Below are positions 61,887-64,000 of a DNA stretch of 64,000 nucleotides, in pieces. The position numbers and the translations under genes are program-made. The first letter of the stretch is position 1, and the number at the start of each line of letters is the position of its first letter. A model generated the notes under the pieces. That model did not search any database and had not been told where the DNA came from. It saw only the letters and a list, made by a program, of their open reading frames with translations. The DNA comes from Arthrobacter sp. FW306-2-2C-D06B (GTDB lineage Bacteria; Actinomycetota; Actinomycetes; Actinomycetales; Micrococcaceae): NCBI RefSeq assembly GCF_021789175.1, contig NZ_CP084560.1, forward strand, positions 124,001-188,000. The letters run 5' to 3'.

Positions 61887-63094
61887 AAGCCGCCTCCATG
61901 AAAGCCGCCTCCATGGAAACCGCAACGCCCGCCACGACCTCTTCGGCCGCCGTTGAGCGCTCCGTCTCCGCCGCGCTGGAAAGGTGGGAGCCGGAAGTCC
62001 TTGGCCTGAGCCACGCGATCCACGCCGATCCGGAGCTCAGCGGGCAGGAATTCCGGGCCGCCAGGCGGGTTAGCGGGCTGCTCCGGAGGGCGGGCTTCGG
62101 CTTTGACGGTCCGCAGCCGCTCCTCCCTGCCTCCTTCAGCGCGCGGTTCGGGACCGGTGAACTGGTGGTCGCCCTGTGCGTTGAATACGACGCTTTGCCG
62201 ACCATTGGCCACGCGTGCGGACACAACGTGAACGCTGCCTGTGCTGTGGGCGCGGCACTCGCGCTCGCCTCCGTCGCCGACGAGCTCGGGATCACTGTCA
62301 AGGTCCTCGGCACTCCGGCGGAAGAGACAAGCGGCGGCAAGGTCGATCTCATCGGCGAGGGCTTCTTCGAAGACGTATCCCTGGCGATGATGGCCCATGC
62401 CGGCGCCGAGGACGTCATCGGCGGCTCGTCCCTGGCCATGGGTATGTGGGACGTGCTCTATGAAGGGCGCCCCGCGCATGCCGCAGCCGCTCCGTCCGAG
62501 GGGGTCAATGCCCTCGACGCGCTCGTGATTGCACAGACGGCCATTGCCTTGGGGCGGCAGCAACTTCCGCCCGGTTCGGTTGTTTCGTTGATCGTGACGG
62601 AAGGCGGGAGCGCCGTCAACGTCATACCGGAGCGGGCCCGGGCGAGCGTGGAAATGCGTTCACCGAGCCTCAAGAACCTGCGAACCATCGAGGAACGCGT
62701 GCGGCGCTGCCTGGAGGCGGGCGCACTTGCCACCGGGAGCGCCCTCAAGGTCACGCCCATGGGCAATGCCTACGCCGAACTCAGGCAGGATCGGTACCTA
62801 TCCGAGGCCTACCGGGAAGCGATGTCCGCCCGAGGGAGGGCTGTTGCGTTCAACGAAGATCCAGTAGCTTCCACGGATATGGGCAACGTCTCGCAACTGG
62901 TCCCAAGCATTCATCCGCTGCTCGGCTACGACGTGGGCGGCGCCGCCCACCACACCGCCGAGTTTGCTGCCCACGGCTCCTCCGCTTCCGCCGACCGGGC
63001 GGTCCTGGACGGCGCCTTCGGCCTGGCCCTGGCGGCGTGCGCGGCGGCCAACGATCCGCGGCAACGGGAACGGCTGCTGAACGTCCGTCGCTAA
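61883..63094 (+). CDS. M20 (M20D/AbgB-like) amidohydrolase
   Basis: 403 aa. CVEYDALPTIGHACGHN and GTPAEETSGGKVDL carry the metal-binding Cys/His/Glu of the aminobenzoyl-glutamate hydrolase/PM20D2 group; MMAHAG, HAAAAPSEGVNALDA and VGGAAHHTAEFA complete the site. It cleaves an N-acyl amino acid or dipeptide-like amide. The N-terminus repeats MKAAS twice from a tandem 15-bp repeat, so Met11 (METATPATT) might be the true start. Confidence 0.88.
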   Translation: MKAASMKAASMETATPATTSSAAVERSVSAALERWEPEVLGLSHAIHADPELSGQEFRAARRVSGLLRRAGFGFDGPQPLLPASFSARFGTGELVVALCVEYDALPTIGHACGHNVNAACAVGAALALASVADELGITVKVLGTPAEETSGGKVDLIGEGFFEDVSLAMMAHAGAEDVIGGSSLAMGMWDVLYEGRPAHAAAAPSEGVNALDALVIAQTAIALGRQQLPPGSVVSLIVTEGGSAVNVIPERARASVEMRSPSLKNLRTIEERVRRCLEAGALATGSALKVTPMGNAYAELRQDRYLSEAYREAMSARGRAVAFNEDPVASTDMGNVSQLVPSIHPLLGYDVGGAAHHTAEFAAHGSSASADRAVLDGAFGLALAACAAANDPRQRERLLNVRR

Positions 63095-63103
63095 AGCCGC
63101 GAC

Positions 63104-63159
63104 CGTGGGTGCGGTTCCACAGCTGCGTTCCGGAACGCAGCCCCCGGGCCGCACCCACG
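63104..63159 (+). terminator. Terminator after the amidohydrolase gene, nested stems
   Basis: CGTGGGTGCGG (63104-63114) pairs with 63149-63159; a perfect 20-bp palindrome GCTGCGTTCCGGAACGCAGC (63122-63141) sits inside. Confidence 0.75.
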
Positions 63160-63237
63160 AATTCTCGCCGGCCGCCCGCTCTGGCTCCGGCCGTCGAGCG
63201 GGCGGACAATGATCTCAGCAGTTCGCGAGGGAGCGTA

Positions 63238-64000
63238 ATGGGATTCTCGAGGCAACAAAAGACGTCCGTGGCCATGGCCGCATTGGGCCGCTCACGTGAT
63301 CCCGTGATCGATCTCGCCCGGTTCTTCTGCCTCATCCTGGTGGTGCTCTCGCATTGCATGATGGTCAGCCCGGTTCTACACCCGGACGGCACCGTCACCA
63401 CCGAAAACACGCTCATGGAGCAGCACTGGTTCGAACCCGTCCTGTGGGTGTTCCAAGTGATGCCGCTGTTCTTCGTCCTTGGCGGCATCACGGGACTGGA
63501 ATCGTGGCGTCGCCTGCGTGCGCGCGGCGGCTCCGGCGTCGACTATGCGCAACTGCGGCTCTTACGCCTCATCCGTCCGGCAACGGCGCTACTGGCCTCG
63601 ATGTTCGTGGGGCTGTGGGCCGCGCGGCTACTTGGCGTGGACCCGGAAGTGGTCCAGCTCATCGCGACTGGGGCGGGCATGCCCTTGTGGTTCCTGGCTG
63701 CGTACCTCGCCACTCAATTGAGCGTCCCCTTGCTGGCCAGGCTGCACGGACATGCCCCGTGGTTGACCCTCGGCGGGCTCGTGGCCGCCGTGATCACCCT
63801 TGACTCCCTGCGCGGGGCGTTTCCGATGCTCGCTTTCGTCAACATGCTCTTTGTGTGGTGCGCGGTCCAGCAATTCGGCTTCTTCATTGCCGATGGCATC
63901 TTCGCTGGACGCAGCCGGGGCTGGTTCGCGGGGTTGATCGTCGGCAGCAACCTGCTGTTGGGCTTCGTGACAGGGATCGGGGTCTACTCAGGAAACATGA
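63238..64000 (+). CDS. Acyltransferase 3 family membrane protein, truncated by window end
   Basis: The first 254 residues are present and the frame is open at the right edge. DPVIDLARFFCLILVVLSHCMM is the start of the acyltransferase 3 domain, with its catalytic His in VVLSHC; multiple helices follow (FQVMPLFFVLGGITGLESW, LIRPATALLASMFVGLWAARL). This family transfers acetyl or other acyl groups to extracellular sugars or lipids. GGGAG lies 6 nt before the ATG. Confidence 0.85.
   Translation, partial: MGFSRQQKTSVAMAALGRSRDPVIDLARFFCLILVVLSHCMMVSPVLHPDGTVTTENTLMEQHWFEPVLWVFQVMPLFFVLGGITGLESWRRLRARGGSGVDYAQLRLLRLIRPATALLASMFVGLWAARLLGVDPEVVQLIATGAGMPLWFLAAYLATQLSVPLLARLHGHAPWLTLGGLVAAVITLDSLRGAFPMLAFVNMLFVWCAVQQFGFFIADGIFAGRSRGWFAGLIVGSNLLLGFVTGIGVYSGNM

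Overview
The window is high-GC actinobacterial DNA of the Arthrobacter/Pseudarthrobacter/Paenarthrobacter type (family Micrococcaceae). This is inferred from product similarity, GC-rich third codon positions, frequent GTG starts, 4-bp ATGA/GTGA gene overlaps, and many genes whose start lies 6-7 nt after a TANNNT -10 box (leaderless transcripts). It looks like chromosome: housekeeping genes (mutY, disA, radA, prfC, tRNA-Lys, pst, ure) are mixed with accessory catabolic operons. No intact transposase, CRISPR array, plasmid or phage module was seen.

Layout. 1-3.8 kb: end of an S9 peptidase, an N-acetylglutamate synthase-type acetyltransferase, a small unknown ORF with its own promoter and hairpin, and dhaKLM (dihydroxyacetone phosphorylation). 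3.8-13.9 kb: lipoprotein, methyltransferase, mutY, membrane-anchored protein, disA, prfC, Pr6Pr membrane protein, radA, FUSC exporter. 13.9-14.5 kb: a ~0.6-kb insertion bounded by a 32-bp direct repeat, carrying a small secreted protein and a TnpB-like remnant. 14.6-20.7 kb: phosphate uptake, with a PHO box and pstSCAB facing a low-affinity pit plus its DUF47 partner. 20.9-24.1 kb: unknown protein, tRNA-Lys, CoA transferase, DedA. 24.3-30.6 kb: complete urease operon ureABCEFGD plus a nickel permease. 30.7-40.1 kb: PHP protein, malQ, lactonase, then three aldo/keto reductases and an epimerase divergent from an XRE regulator. 40.2-41.0 kb: two small unknown genes and dodecin.

41.3-49.0 kb: a six-gene, translationally coupled minus-strand operon (ALDH, 574-aa unknown, M19-like protein lacking metal ligands, 247-aa unknown, RidA, MFS) divergent from a LysR regulator. 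I regard this as the most likely undescribed pathway. 49.2-55.7 kb: a GntR-controlled C4 sugar-acid operon (DUF1537 kinase, threonate-type dehydrogenase, GntP permease, zinc class II aldolase); the same perfect palindrome lies before gntR and before the kinase. 55.7-64 kb: DUF1304 protein, PLP amino-acid decarboxylase, double-length Lrp protein divergent from an MFS/M20 amidohydrolase pair, and a truncated acyltransferase.

Across the window a dispersed intergenic repeat (core CTCGCTCACCTATG or its complement, ~31-32-bp period, three or four units per site) occurs at six places, mostly at gene 3' ends. In one case it forms the last codons of the nickel permease gene. Every function given is inferred from sequence alone; no database search was run.
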